A stretch of DNA of 64,000 nucleotides from an uncultured Eubacteriaceae bacterium (GCA_946497035.1 CAMMIW010000003.1:1-64000), one strand, 5' to 3'; positions 44,493 through 53,890 are shown, counted from the stretch's first letter. Made by a program: numbers and translations. The notes: generated by a model from the letters alone, not told the origin.

Positions 44493-44877
44493 TATTTTCA
44501 CCTCTTTTATAATTTTTATTAATTATATCTTTTATTTCTAATGCTTTTATTACTAAATCTGCCATATATTTATTATTATCGTTTAAATTTTTTCTAATAT
44601 GACTTATAGCTTCTTTTTTTAAATCTAATATTTGTTCTTTATCTATATTTTTATATGTAGTTTTATATTTATTTATTAATTGGTTTATCTCTAAACAATC
44701 TATCATTTTGCAAATATTTTCATTATCTTCTGTTATAAAAGGTAACATATTTTTTATACCATTATTATTTAAAGAATTTATTTTTAATAGCCTATTGTCT
44801 TTGTTTTCATTTTTATTTATATTTTTTAAGCTACTTAAAATTAAGTTTACATTTTTTAAATCTATATTATTTTCCAT
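44482..44877 (-). CDS. Lys/Asn-rich helical protein, unknown
   Basis: 131 residues from the ATG at 44877, which has TAGGAGGT 8 nt upstream. The longer frame to 44895 places that site inside itself and is rejected. The product begins MENNIDLKNVNLILSSLKN, is very rich in Asn, Lys and Ile, and looks helical. No export signal. Coupled to the following 90-residue gene by an 11-nt overlap. No family recognised. Confidence 0.65.
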   Translation of the reverse strand: MENNIDLKNVNLILSSLKNINKNENKDNRLLKINSLNNNGIKNMLPFITEDNENICKMIDCLEINQLINKYKTTYKNIDKEQILDLKKEAISHIRKNLNDNNKYMADLVIKALEIKDIINKNYKRGENNGL

Positions 44878-45032
44878 AAATATACCTCCTAACATTTATA
44901 TAAAAATATGCAAAAAAATAAAAATAAGTACACATTTTAATAATATACTTATTTTTATTTTAATAAATTTAAAATATAAATTGTAATAAATATATAATAA
45001 TTTTTAGGTAAGGCAAATTAAATAAATTATAT

Positions 45033-45302
45033 TTATGCTGCTAAATCATCTAATACATTTATTAGGCTTGCTGGTAAAACCTGATTATCTATTAACACTT
45101 TAAGTGTATTTTTAGCATATGTTAAATCTTTTGTAAAATCTAAGAACTTTCTCTCTGTATAAGTATTATTTTGTTTATCAGCACATTTTATTATAAAGCC
45201 ATATATAATAAAATCACCTACTTTATTTTCTGTAAGCCCATAATCTACCTCTAAATGTAAACCCTCAAAATTAATATTAAGTTTAAAATTATCTTTAATC
45301 AA
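45033..45302 (-). CDS. Small DUF6514-like protein
   Basis: 89 residues starting from a TTG at 45302. The frame opens at a GTG inside the GGGAGGGTG ribosome-binding site, so the TTG 9 nt later is the better start (MIKDNFKLNINFEG). The layout is strand-rich N-terminal (LEVDYGLTENKVGDFIIYGFIIKC), then a helical end with TYAKNTLKVLIDNQVLPASLINVLDDL. It resembles the DUF6514 group of small clostridial proteins from memory. Function unknown. It is monocistronic, with an AT-rich upstream region containing a TATATAAT-like -10. Confidence 0.6.
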   Translation of the reverse strand: MIKDNFKLNINFEGLHLEVDYGLTENKVGDFIIYGFIIKCADKQNNTYTERKFLDFTKDLTYAKNTLKVLIDNQVLPASLINVLDDLAA

Positions 45303-45590
45303 AAAAATCACCCTCCCTTAATAGAAATTATATATAATTTCTTTATATTTTTAAATAATCTAAAAGTATTAATTCTTATAGTTTCTATCATTATTTTTAT
45401 TTTTTATATAACTTTTTGTATATTATTTTTTATTTTCTATGTAAGAAAAATAAATTTTTGTTAAACTTTTTTAGTTTTTATATACTATTTGTATACTTTT
45501 TTTATTTAATATTTACTATTTATAACTGTAAAATTTTTAATATTTCTAAATTTTTTCTACATAATATATGTTATAATTTTGTATAAAAAA
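45303..45590. other. AT-rich region, nothing recognised apart from promoter-like boxes
   Basis: 288 bp of near-pure A+T upstream of the small TTG-started gene, with long T-runs on the plus strand. I see no frame with a ribosome-binding site and no stem above background. Confidence 0.4.
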
Positions 45591-45614
45591 AGAGTGCTAA
45601 CTAATAAACACTCT
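45591..45614 (-). terminator. Terminator of nrdAB
   Basis: AGAGTG (45591-45596) and CACTCT (45609-45614) form a stem. On the minus strand it is followed by a T7 run, well placed downstream of nrdB. Confidence 0.7.
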
Positions 45615-45663
45615 TCTTTGTCGGTTATATAATAAATATTTAAGTAACATTATAAATTAATAT

Positions 45664-45725
45664 ATCAAAGGGTGTAGTGGAAGGGAGTATATATCCATAA
45701 AACTTGTCCTTTCATTATAAACCCC
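45664..45725 (-). other. G/C-rich island in the nrdB 3' region, possible structured RNA or short peptide
   Basis: About 60 bp, including GGGTGTAGTGG and AAGGGAGTATATATCC, with much higher G+C than the surroundings. It lies between the nrdB stop and the terminator. On the minus strand two very short frames occur (MKGQVLWIYTPFHYTL, 16 residues, and one of 13 residues from a second ATG preceded by AAAGGAC). Neither is convincing; a non-coding RNA element is equally possible. Confidence 0.3.
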
Positions 45726-45748
45726 AATAATTTAAAAATAACTAATTT

Positions 45749-46777
45749 TTATTGTAAGCTATCAAAATCAAAAACTGCCGCCTTTGTATAATTTATAACC
45801 TTAGCTTCAAAAAAATCTGTTTTTGTATTATTTATTTTTGAAAAACTTTCTATCCAAGCTATAGGATTTTGTGTTATATCTTCATATAATGGTTCTAACC
45901 CTATAGCTTTTAACCTTAAATTAGATAAATATTTTATATATCTATCTATCAAATCGTTGTTTAAGCCTAATATTTCATTATTAGTTACATATTGTCCCCA
46001 AGCTATTTCGTTTTCAACACCTGTTTTCATCATATTTCTTAGCTCTTCTTCTAGCTCTTTTGTAAATATATCTGGATTTTCTGCTTTTATTTCTTTTATT
46101 ATATTTTGAAATAAAACAAGATGTGTTATTTCATCTCTATTTATATATTTAAAAATTGTACTTGTAGCAGTCATTTTTCCTTGTCTTGCTAGTGTATAAA
46201 AAAAGCTAAAACCAGAATAAAAATATATACCTTCTAATATGTAATTTGCCATAATAGCTTTAATAAAATTTTCTTGTGTAGCATTTTGATTAAAATTTTC
46301 ATATATACTGGCTATAAATTTGTTTCTATTTAAAAGATGTTCATCTTCTCTCCACATATCATAAATTTTATCTCTTGTTATAGGGTTTGTAACTGTATCT
46401 AATATGTAAGAATAGCTTTGAGCGTGAATTTCTTCTTGAAAAGCCTGTATATTTAAAAGAGATGAAACCTCTGATGCTGTTATATATCGTGATAAATTTG
46501 GCAAATTTTCACTTTGTATAGAATCTAAGAAATTTAAAAAAGAAATTATTTTATCAAAAGCATTTCTTTCTCCATCTGTAAGATAAGGAAATTGTTTTAC
46601 ATCTTCATTTAATGCTATTTCTTCTGGTATCCAAAAATTATTAAGCATTGTTCTATACATATTAGTTGCCCAATCATATTTTATTCTGTTCCACTCTCTA
46701 AGGTTAGTAGTGTTACCATTTATTATAGTAGATGTACCCCTATCTCCTTCTGCATTAAATATTTTTTTCTTTAGCAT
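45749..46777 (-). CDS. nrdB: Ribonucleotide reductase class Ia, small subunit
   Basis: 342-residue diiron R2 protein that generates the tyrosyl radical for NrdA. The iron ligands can be read as the Asp of FLDSIQ, Glu and His of EEIHAQSY, Glu of ILEGIYF, and Glu/His of DEITHL. The radical tyrosine follows the first His by four residues (HAQSY), so this is an oxygen-requiring class I enzyme and not a radical-less type. It ends at 45749; the start has a GGGAGG site within the nrdA tail region 15 bp away. Co-transcribed with nrdA. Confidence 0.94.
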   Translation of the reverse strand: MLKKKIFNAEGDRGTSTIINGNTTNLREWNRIKYDWATNMYRTMLNNFWIPEEIALNEDVKQFPYLTDGERNAFDKIISFLNFLDSIQSENLPNLSRYITASEVSSLLNIQAFQEEIHAQSYSYILDTVTNPITRDKIYDMWREDEHLLNRNKFIASIYENFNQNATQENFIKAIMANYILEGIYFYSGFSFFYTLARQGKMTATSTIFKYINRDEITHLVLFQNIIKEIKAENPDIFTKELEEELRNMMKTGVENEIAWGQYVTNNEILGLNNDLIDRYIKYLSNLRLKAIGLEPLYEDITQNPIAWIESFSKINNTKTDFFEAKVINYTKAAVFDFDSLQ

Positions 46778-46791
46778 AATTTACCTCCCCA

Positions 46792-49071
46792 TTAGCTAGA
46801 ACAACTTGTACACTCGTCCATTTCTAAAGATTGATTTCTAATATAATAAATTGTTTTTATGCCCATTTTCCAACAATTTATATACATATCAAATATGTCT
46901 TTTGCATTAAGATCTGGTGTTACATATAAATTAAAAGATTGTGCTTGATCTATATGTCTTTGTCTAATAGCACAAGCTTTAATGCTCCAATCTTGTTTTA
47001 TATAATGAGCTTCTTTATATAACCAAAAATTTTCATCGTTTAAGTTAGGTGCTGTTTTAGGAACATATATACCTTTTTTTTCTTCTACAAAAAACTTTTT
47101 AAATATAGGATCTATACCTGCTGTTGTATTAGCTATATTAGATGTGCTACCTGTTGGTGCTACCGCCATTATATAGCCATTTCTTATACCATATTTTTTT
47201 ATATCTTCTTTTAATTTTTGCCATCTTTCTGATGTATAATTTCGTTTTTCAAAATATTCTCCTGTTTGCCACTCAGAGCCTTCAAAAGCTTCATAAGCAC
47301 CTTTTTCTTTTGCAAGCTCCATAGAAGCCTTTATAGCGTTATAAGCAAATTCTTCAAACAAACTGTCTGCCTCTTTCAAATGTTCTTCGCTTTCCCAATT
47401 TATTTTATTATTAACTAAATAATGGTGATAGCCACTTGTGCCTAAGCCTATAGCTCTATATTTATTACTTGTAACTTTTGCATCTAAAACAGGTAGTTTA
47501 TTAAGAGTAATAACGTTATCAAGCATTCTTATTTGAAGTGGTATACAATCTTTAAGCTCTTCTTTTGATACTTTACCAAGATTAACCGAGTTTAAATTAC
47601 AAGTAACCATATCACCAGATTTTATTTTTGTTGTAACTATATCATTTTCTTGAAATTCTTCTATAAGCAAACTCTCGCTAGTATTTTGAGCTATTTCATG
47701 GCAAAGATTAGAAGAATATATTATACCTTTATGTTTATTAGGATTAGCCCTGTTAACTGTATCTCTAAAAAATATAAAAGGTGTACCTGTTTCTACAGCA
47801 CTTTTTAATATCTTTTTCATTATATCAAGACAAGGTGTAACTACTTTATCTATGTTAGGATTATTTTCACATTGTATATATCTTTTTGTAAATTCTTCAT
47901 TGTTTTCGTCATCAAAATAGTCTTCTAAATAATAGCCCATCTCTTTATAAACTTGGTATGGATCAAATAAACTCCAGTTTTCCCTTTTTTCTAAACGCTC
48001 CATAAACAAATTAGGAATGCTAAGAGCTGGAAAAATATCGTGAGCTTTTCTTCTATCATCACCATTATTTGTTTTTAAATCTAAAAAGTCATATAAATCT
48101 TTATGCCATATATCTAAAGTTATAGAAGCACTACCTTTTCTTCTTCCTAATTGGTCTACCGCTATTGCCGTATCATTATAAAGCCTTATCCAAGGTATAA
48201 CACCACCAGATGAGTTTTTGTTGCCTCTAATATCACTATTTAAAGCACGCACTTTCCCCATATATATACCTAAAGCACCACCGTGTTTAGATACTTGTGC
48301 AAATTTTTGGTTTACATCATATATAGACCAAAGGTTATCACCTACCGTAGATATAAAACAGCTGCTAAGCTGATAAAAAGGTGTGCCTGCATTTGCAAGA
48401 GTTGGCGTTGCAACTGTCATTTTAAGCATACTCATAATATCGTAAAATTTTTTGGCATATTCTATTTTTTTATCTTTTTCTGGAATGGCTATATGCATAG
48501 CTATTATTAAAAATCTTTCTTGTGGTAGTTCTAAAACTTCTCCATTTAAACCTTTTACTAAATATCTTTTAGATAATAAATTTAACCCATCATAGTTAAA
48601 TAAATTATCTCTCTCACTTTTTATATATTTACCTAATTCTATTATTTCATTTTCTGTATAATTTTCTAATATGTAGCTACCGTATAAACTTTTTTCAACT
48701 AACATTTTTACTAAATGTAAAAAATCTCCATAACCAAAATGGCTATATTTTCTGTTTATTGCCGCTTCTTTATATAAATCATATATTAATAATCTAGATG
48801 CAACATATTGCCAATTTATATTTATTTTTTTTATTAAATTTCCATAACCGTCATCTTCTGTATATATAACTTTTTCAATAGAAGTTTGTATAAGTGTTTT
48901 TTGTATTTCTTTTGTTGTCATACCATCTCTAAATTGGAGCTTAGCATCTAACTCTAATTCTTCGGGAGAACAACCTTCTATGCCCTCACAAGCAAAGGCA
49001 ATTACTTTTTTTGTTTTTTCAACACTTAATTTTTCAGAGCTTCCATCTCTCTTTTTAATATTTATTTCCAT
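46792..49071 (-). CDS. nrdA: Ribonucleotide reductase class Ia, large subunit
   Basis: 759 residues. An N-terminal ATP-cone (KKRDGSSEKLSVEKTKKVIAFA) gives allosteric activity control. The catalytic barrel has the active-site cysteines in YQLSSCF, SNLCHEIAQN and VTCNLNSVNLG, the radical-transfer pair in TIYYIRNQS, and a redox CTSCSS tail. Reduces ribonucleoside diphosphates to deoxy forms. I start at the ATG at 49071 (MEINIKKRDGS) behind AAAGGA. The frame extends to 49107, but the ribosome-binding site would then lie inside it. The promoter is at 49113-49141. Confidence 0.94.
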   Translation of the reverse strand: MEINIKKRDGSSEKLSVEKTKKVIAFACEGIEGCSPEELELDAKLQFRDGMTTKEIQKTLIQTSIEKVIYTEDDGYGNLIKKININWQYVASRLLIYDLYKEAAINRKYSHFGYGDFLHLVKMLVEKSLYGSYILENYTENEIIELGKYIKSERDNLFNYDGLNLLSKRYLVKGLNGEVLELPQERFLIIAMHIAIPEKDKKIEYAKKFYDIMSMLKMTVATPTLANAGTPFYQLSSCFISTVGDNLWSIYDVNQKFAQVSKHGGALGIYMGKVRALNSDIRGNKNSSGGVIPWIRLYNDTAIAVDQLGRRKGSASITLDIWHKDLYDFLDLKTNNGDDRRKAHDIFPALSIPNLFMERLEKRENWSLFDPYQVYKEMGYYLEDYFDDENNEEFTKRYIQCENNPNIDKVVTPCLDIMKKILKSAVETGTPFIFFRDTVNRANPNKHKGIIYSSNLCHEIAQNTSESLLIEEFQENDIVTTKIKSGDMVTCNLNSVNLGKVSKEELKDCIPLQIRMLDNVITLNKLPVLDAKVTSNKYRAIGLGTSGYHHYLVNNKINWESEEHLKEADSLFEEFAYNAIKASMELAKEKGAYEAFEGSEWQTGEYFEKRNYTSERWQKLKEDIKKYGIRNGYIMAVAPTGSTSNIANTTAGIDPIFKKFFVEEKKGIYVPKTAPNLNDENFWLYKEAHYIKQDWSIKACAIRQRHIDQAQSFNLYVTPDLNAKDIFDMYINCWKMGIKTIYYIRNQSLEMDECTSCSS

Positions 49072-49112
49072 AAATAAAAATATTCCTTTCATAAATAAAT
49101 AAGACAATTAAT

Positions 49113-49141
49113 ATAGTAGCATATATAGGAGTTTTTTTCAA
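49113..49141 (-). promoter_or_regulatory. nrdAB promoter
   Basis: TTGAAA (49136-49141) and TACTAT (49113-49118) on the minus strand, 17-bp spacer. Just upstream, ACTATATACATG at about 49150-49165 weakly resembles an NrdR box; I give that low weight. Confidence 0.6.
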
Positions 49142-49334
49142 CATATAACCATGTATATAGTATAATTTGTGTAATTTAACGATTTTACATAAATTTTTAA
49201 TAAAACAATCTATAATTAGTATTATTGATTTTTATATTCTTTAGCAATTTAGTATATTTTGTTAGTATTTTTATTTATTTTTCTATATTTTTTATGGTAT
49301 AATATTAATTATACAAATAGAAAGGATAAAAAAT

Positions 49335-50531
49335 ATGCTGGGAATTATAACAGAATATAATCCATTTCATAATGGACATAAACTACATATAGAAAAATCT
49401 AAACAAAAAACTAACAGTAAATATTGTATAGTTGTTATGAGCGGTAATTTTTCTCAAAGAGGAGAGCCTACCATATTTGATAAATATTTAAGAACTAAAA
49501 TGGCTCTTTTAAACGGTGCTGATATTGTTTTAGAGTTACCTTTAACTTTTGCTACCGCCTCTGCCGAGCTTTTTGCTCTTGGTGCTATAGATATATTAAA
49601 TAAAACTAGTATTATAAATAATATATGTTTTGGTAGTGAAGAAGGCACATTAGAAAATTTTTTAGAAGTAACTAATATTTTATATAACGAGCCTGATAAT
49701 TTTAAAAAAAATTTATATAGTTTTTTAAATGAAGGGCTATCTTTTCCTAAAGCTAGAATAAATGCCTTAGAAAAAACATTAAATAAATCTTTAACATTTT
49801 TAAATGAACCAAACAATATTTTATCTATCGAGTATTTAAAGGCCCTTAAAAGATTAAATAGCAAAATTATACCTAAAACTATAAAAAGAGAAAAAGCTAA
49901 CTTTCACTCTAACAGTATAACAGGAAATATAGCTTCTGCAACGGCTATAAGACAAGCCTTTTTTGAAAATAATTTAGACAATATAGAAGATGTTATGCCT
50001 AAAAATTGCTTTAAATTAATAGAAAATATACCTAAAAATAATATACCTACATTAGATAATTATACTAACATTTTAAAATATATTTTAAAAACTAATAGTA
50101 TAGATTATATAAAAAATATAGCAGATATAACAGAAGGTATAGAAAATAAAATAATAGAAAATGTTAATAGCCCATCTATAACAGATTTAATAAAAAATAT
50201 AAAATCTAAGAGGTATACTTATACTAAGCTACAACGCTCTGTCTTACATATTATTTTAAACATAACAAAAGAAGATCAAGGATATTTAAAAGAAAACTTA
50301 AATCCTTATATAAGAGTTTTAGGGTTTAAAAAAGAAAGCTCTAATATTTTAAAAGATTTAACAGAAAAAGCTCAAGTTCCTGTTATTACAAACTTAAAAA
50401 ACGCTCATAAACAATTAAATAATATTGGTATGTATTACTTAAATAAAGAGATAAAATCTACAGATATATATTATTTATTTCAAAATAAAAATAATAACGA
50501 AGAATATAAAAAACCTTTAGTTATAATATAA
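49335..50531 (+). CDS. tmcAL: tRNA(Met) cytidine acetate ligase TmcAL
   Basis: 398-residue nucleotidyltransferase-fold enzyme that makes N4-acetylcytidine at the wobble position of elongator tRNA-Met, using acetate and ATP. It is the Firmicute alternative to TmcA. It starts MLGIITEYNPFHNGH, with the HNGH nucleotide-binding motif, and continues with VVMSGNFSQRGEPTIFDKYLRTKMAL. B. subtilis YlbM is the relative. A GAAAGGA site precedes the ATG, with a TATAAT box about 35 bp upstream. It is divergent from nrdA and monocistronic. Confidence 0.94.
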   Translation: MLGIITEYNPFHNGHKLHIEKSKQKTNSKYCIVVMSGNFSQRGEPTIFDKYLRTKMALLNGADIVLELPLTFATASAELFALGAIDILNKTSIINNICFGSEEGTLENFLEVTNILYNEPDNFKKNLYSFLNEGLSFPKARINALEKTLNKSLTFLNEPNNILSIEYLKALKRLNSKIIPKTIKREKANFHSNSITGNIASATAIRQAFFENNLDNIEDVMPKNCFKLIENIPKNNIPTLDNYTNILKYILKTNSIDYIKNIADITEGIENKIIENVNSPSITDLIKNIKSKRYTYTKLQRSVLHIILNITKEDQGYLKENLNPYIRVLGFKKESSNILKDLTEKAQVPVITNLKNAHKQLNNIGMYYLNKEIKSTDIYYLFQNKNNNEEYKKPLVII

Positions 50532-50560
50532 AGGCTAGTTTTTCTAGCCTTTATATTATA
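50522..50560. terminator. Bidirectional terminator between tmcAL and frr
   Basis: A perfect 17-bp stem (50522-50538 with 50544-50560) has an AAAGGCTAG core and a 5-nt T loop. It contains the tmcAL stop codon and lies between convergent genes. Confidence 0.9.
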
Positions 50561-50572
50561 AAATAACCTAAT

Positions 50573-51124
50573 TTATATAGACATAATGTCTTTATTTTTA
50601 AGCTCAATAGCTTTATCTATTTCACCTACATATTTATCTGTCAATTTTTGAACCTTATCTTCTAAAGATTTAAGCTCATCTTCTGTAATTTCACTATTTT
50701 TTTGCATTTTTTTAAAAGCATCAATAGCATCTCTTCTAATGTTTCTTATAGCAACTTTAGAATCTTCTCCTCTTTTTTTAACATCTTTAGTTAGTTCTTT
50801 TCTTCTTTCTTCTGTAAGCTCAGGAAAAACAAGACGAATAACCTTACCATCATTAGATGGATTAATACCTAAATCTGATGCATTAATAGCTTTTTCTATA
50901 TCTTTTAAAGTAGATATATCATAAGGAGATATTTGAATAAGCCTAGCTTCTGGTGTAGATATATTACCAACTTGGTTAATAGGCATTTCCATACCATAAG
51001 CCTCTACTTTTATTCTATCTAAAACGTGTGGATTAGCTCTACCTGCTCTAATAGTGCTTAATTCACTTTCAAGACTAGCCACTGATTTTTGCATTTTTTC
51101 TTCAAAAATTTTTATATCAGACAT
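50573..51124 (-). CDS. frr: Ribosome recycling factor
   Basis: 183 residues, close to the standard 185. Splits the post-termination ribosome with EF-G. Recognisable segments are LSTIRAGRANPHVLDRIKVEAYG near residue 22, ISPYDISTLKDIEKAI near 76, and GEDSKVAIRNIRRDAIDAFKK near 125. Last gene of the rpsB-tsf-pyrH-frr block, 20 bp after pyrH. AGGAG precedes the ATG. Confidence 0.97.
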   Translation of the reverse strand: MSDIKIFEEKMQKSVASLESELSTIRAGRANPHVLDRIKVEAYGMEMPINQVGNISTPEARLIQISPYDISTLKDIEKAINASDLGINPSNDGKVIRLVFPELTEERRKELTKDVKKRGEDSKVAIRNIRRDAIDAFKKMQKNSEITEDELKSLEDKVQKLTDKYVGEIDKAIELKNKDIMSI

Positions 51125-51144
51125 ATATTTATTCCTCCAAAAAA

Positions 51145-51846
51145 TTAAATTGTTACAATTGTTCCTATTTTTTCGCCTACACTAGCTCTAATTATACTAT
51201 TTTTTTCTAATAGTCCAAAAATAATAACAGGTATTTTATGCTCATAACATAAATTAGCTGCCGCTATATCTATAACTTGTAAATTTTTTTCTACTATGTC
51301 TTTACAAGGTATTTCATCAAATTTTTTAGCATCATCATATTTTGCGGGATCTTTATCATAAACTCCGTCTATACTTTTAGCAAAAAGTATAGCATCTGCC
51401 TCAAGCTCACAAGCTCTAAGAGCTGTTATCGTGTCTGTTGAGAAAAACGGATGACCTATTCCACCTACAAATATTAAAACCTTTTTATTTTTTAAATGGT
51501 TTAAAGCTACTTGTTTGTTAAATTGTTCTGTCATAGCACCTACAGCAAAAGGCGTCATAATAACAGAATCTATATTATTTTGACTAAGGCTATCTGATAA
51601 ATATATACCATTCATTATTGTAGCCATCATACCTATTTGATCTGCTTTTGTTCTGTCCATATTTTCGTTAGCGCTTCTACCTCTCCAAAAGTTGCCACCA
51701 CCAACAACAATACAAACCTCAACGCCTTTTTGTATAATCTCTTTTATTTGTAAAATAAATCCATTTATAGTTTCATTATCAAAATATTTATCTGTATCAC
51801 CTGCTAGTGCTTCTCCGCTAAGCTTTAGTATAACTCTTTTATACAT
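51145..51846 (-). CDS. pyrH: UMP kinase
   Basis: 233-residue amino-acid-kinase-fold enzyme that phosphorylates UMP to UDP. It starts MYKRVILKLSGEALAG, then shows VVGGGNFWRGR near residue 48 and DQIGMMATIMNG near 71. YDKDPAKYDDAKKFD near 160 is the typical nucleotide-loop region. It lies downstream of tsf with 247 bp between them that include the tsf terminator, so it probably also has its own promoter; a TATTATAGAA box is present at about 51910. frr follows directly. Confidence 0.96.
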   Translation of the reverse strand: MYKRVILKLSGEALAGDTDKYFDNETINGFILQIKEIIQKGVEVCIVVGGGNFWRGRSANENMDRTKADQIGMMATIMNGIYLSDSLSQNNIDSVIMTPFAVGAMTEQFNKQVALNHLKNKKVLIFVGGIGHPFFSTDTITALRACELEADAILFAKSIDGVYDKDPAKYDDAKKFDEIPCKDIVEKNLQVIDIAAANLCYEHKIPVIIFGLLEKNSIIRASVGEKIGTIVTI

Positions 51847-52047
51847 ATGTTTTACCTTTCATAAATGTATGTTATTTTTTACTTATAATAGTGTTAAAAT
51901 AAATAGGTTCTATAATAAATATTAAATTGATAAAAGATTAACTTTATGAAAAGAAAGACTGTAAAAGTAGATATACCTAATATCTCCCCTTACATTTAAA
52001 CATCAAAAACCTAAAAATAACCTAATTTTTAAAAAGAACCTTTTTAA

Positions 52048-52080
52048 AAAAATTCCTTAACAAAAGGCTAAGGAATTTTT
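52048..52080 (-). terminator. Terminator after tsf
   Basis: 12-bp stem AAAAATTCCTTA (52048-52059) with TAAGGAATTTTT (52069-52080), loop 9 nt. On the minus strand the U-run is formed by the last arm. Confidence 0.75.
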
Positions 52081-52093
52081 AAAATGGTATATA

Positions 52094-53032
52094 TTAACCT
52101 TGCATAGCTTTGCTAACTTCTTCTGCAAAGTTTTCTTCTTTTTTCTCAATACCATCACCAGTTTCATAACGAACAAAACTTTTAACAGTAACTGAAGCAC
52201 CTATCTCTTTAGCTACTTTTTCTACATATTTAGCAACTGTTTCTTTTTCTTCTGCTTTAACATATTCTTGTTCAAGAAGACATTTTTCTTTTAAAGTTTT
52301 GTCAAGTCTACCTTTAATAGTATTTTCGATAACTTTTTCTGGTTTATCTGCAAATTTAGGATCATTTTTAACTTGCTCTGCTAAAATTCTAGTTTCTTTT
52401 TCAATAAAATCTGAAGGTACAGCATCTTTATTTAAAAACTCTGGGTTCATAGCAGCTATTTGCATAGCAACATTTTTACCAGCTTCTACTAATCTTTCAT
52501 CATTAGAATCTGTTTCAAATTCAACTAAAACAGCAACTTTACCACCTGCGTGGATATAAGATACTAAAAAGCTATTGCCATTGTTTACAACTTTTTCAAA
52601 ACGTCTAATAGTAAGGTTCTCACCGATTGTAGCAATATTTTGAGTTAATATAGAAGATACTGTTTCGTTGTTATCTTCATTCCATTTTTCTTCTAATAAA
52701 GCTTCAACAGTTGTAGCATCAGAAGTAACGATTTGTTGAGCAACTGCTTTAACAAATTTTTGGAAAACTTCATTTTTAGCAACAAAGTCTGTTTCACTAT
52801 TAACCTCTAATAAAACACCAACTTTGTTATCTTCTGTAATATGAGCAAAACTAACACCTTCTGCAGCAATACGTCCTGCTTTTTTAGCCGCAGTAGCAAG
52901 ACCTTTTTCTCTTAATACTTCAATAGCTTTTTCAATATCACCATTAGTTTCAACTAATGCTTCTTTACAAGTGCTCATACCAGCACCAGTTATTTCTCTA
53001 AGTTCTTTAATCATAGCAGCAGTAACAGCCAT
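52094..53032 (-). CDS. tsf: Elongation factor Ts
   Basis: 312 residues. Exchanges GDP on EF-Tu. Starts MAVTAAMIKELREITGAGMSTCKEAL, with the conserved REITGAG, followed by FVAKNEVFQKF in the core and QVAAMNPEF-like (QIAAMNPEFL) in the second half. The length is longer than E. coli Ts (283), as in other Clostridia. It is separated from rpsB by a terminator (53068-53096), so expression is set below that of rpsB. Confidence 0.97.
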   Translation of the reverse strand: MAVTAAMIKELREITGAGMSTCKEALVETNGDIEKAIEVLREKGLATAAKKAGRIAAEGVSFAHITEDNKVGVLLEVNSETDFVAKNEVFQKFVKAVAQQIVTSDATTVEALLEEKWNEDNNETVSSILTQNIATIGENLTIRRFEKVVNNGNSFLVSYIHAGGKVAVLVEFETDSNDERLVEAGKNVAMQIAAMNPEFLNKDAVPSDFIEKETRILAEQVKNDPKFADKPEKVIENTIKGRLDKTLKEKCLLEQEYVKAEEKETVAKYVEKVAKEIGASVTVKSFVRYETGDGIEKKEENFAEEVSKAMQG

Positions 53033-53067
53033 TTTAATTACCTCCGTAAATTTATATTATTTGCTTT

Positions 53068-53096
53068 AAAAAAGCCTAGCCCAAGAGGGCTTAGGC
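53068..53096 (-). terminator. Intergenic terminator (attenuator) between rpsB and tsf
   Basis: GC-rich stem GCCTAGCCC (53074-53082) with GGGCTTAGGC (53087-53096), one bulged A, and a 4-nt loop. On the minus strand it is followed by U6. It is among the most GC-rich stems in the window. It separates two genes usually cotranscribed, so partial termination is likely. Confidence 0.85.
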
Positions 53097-53170
53097 ATAA
53101 ATCTATAGGTTCTATAATAGTTTATTAAAGAGAACCTTTTTATATAAATATTAATAATTTGTTTTTAAAA

Positions 53171-53890
53171 TTATTCTGCAACTTCTTCTGTTGCTTCTGT
53201 CATAATTTCACCTTGTCTAGCTTCAATAACAGCATCTGCTATTCTACCAGCAATAAGCTTAACAGCTCTAATAGCATCATCATTACCAGGGATAACGTGA
53301 TCTATCTCTTCTGGATCACAGTTAGTATCAACAATACCAACAGTAGTAATATTTAAATTGTGAGCTTCTTGAACAGCTATTCTCTCTTTACGAGGGTCAA
53401 CAATGAAAATAACCTCTGGTATTTTAGTCATTTCTTTAATACCACCAATATTTTTATCAAGCTTTTCTTTTTCGTGCATAAGTTTAGCAACTTCTTTTTT
53501 AGGTAATAAATCCATTGTACCATCTTCTATCATAGCTTCAAGATCTTTTAATCTTTGAACTCTTGTTTTGATAGTTTCAAAGTTAGTGAGCATACCACCT
53601 AACCATCTTTCGTTTACGTAGTACATACCACATCTAATAGCTTCTTCTTTGATAGAATCTTGAGCTTGTTTTTTTGTACCAACAAATAAAACTTCGCCGC
53701 CTTCTTTAGCTATTTCAAAAACTGCTTGATAAGCATCTTCTACTTTTTTAACAGTTTTTTGAAGATCGATAATATAAATACCGTTTCTTTCTGCAAAAAT
53801 ATATTCTGCCATTTTAGGGTTCCAACGTCTAGTTTGATGTCCAAAATGAACCCCTGCTTCTAATAATTGTTTCATTGAAATTACGCCCAT
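53171..53890 (-). CDS. rpsB: 30S ribosomal protein S2
   Basis: 239 residues. Starts [27 protein letters not shown], the S2 signature, and has [12 protein letters not shown] near residue 95 and [22 protein letters not shown] near 180. AGGAGG precedes the ATG. It is transcribed from a strong promoter at 53992-54020 with a leader of about 95 nt that can fold. Leads the translation block rpsB-tsf-pyrH-frr. Confidence 0.98.
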   Translation of the reverse strand: MGVISMKQLLEAGVHFGHQTRRWNPKMAEYIFAERNGIYIIDLQKTVKKVEDAYQAVFEIAKEGGEVLFVGTKKQAQDSIKEEAIRCGMYYVNERWLGGMLTNFETIKTRVQRLKDLEAMIEDGTMDLLPKKEVAKLMHEKEKLDKNIGGIKEMTKIPEVIFIVDPRKERIAVQEAHNLNITTVGIVDTNCDPEEIDHVIPGNDDAIRAVKLIAGRIADAVIEARQGEIMTEATEEVAE

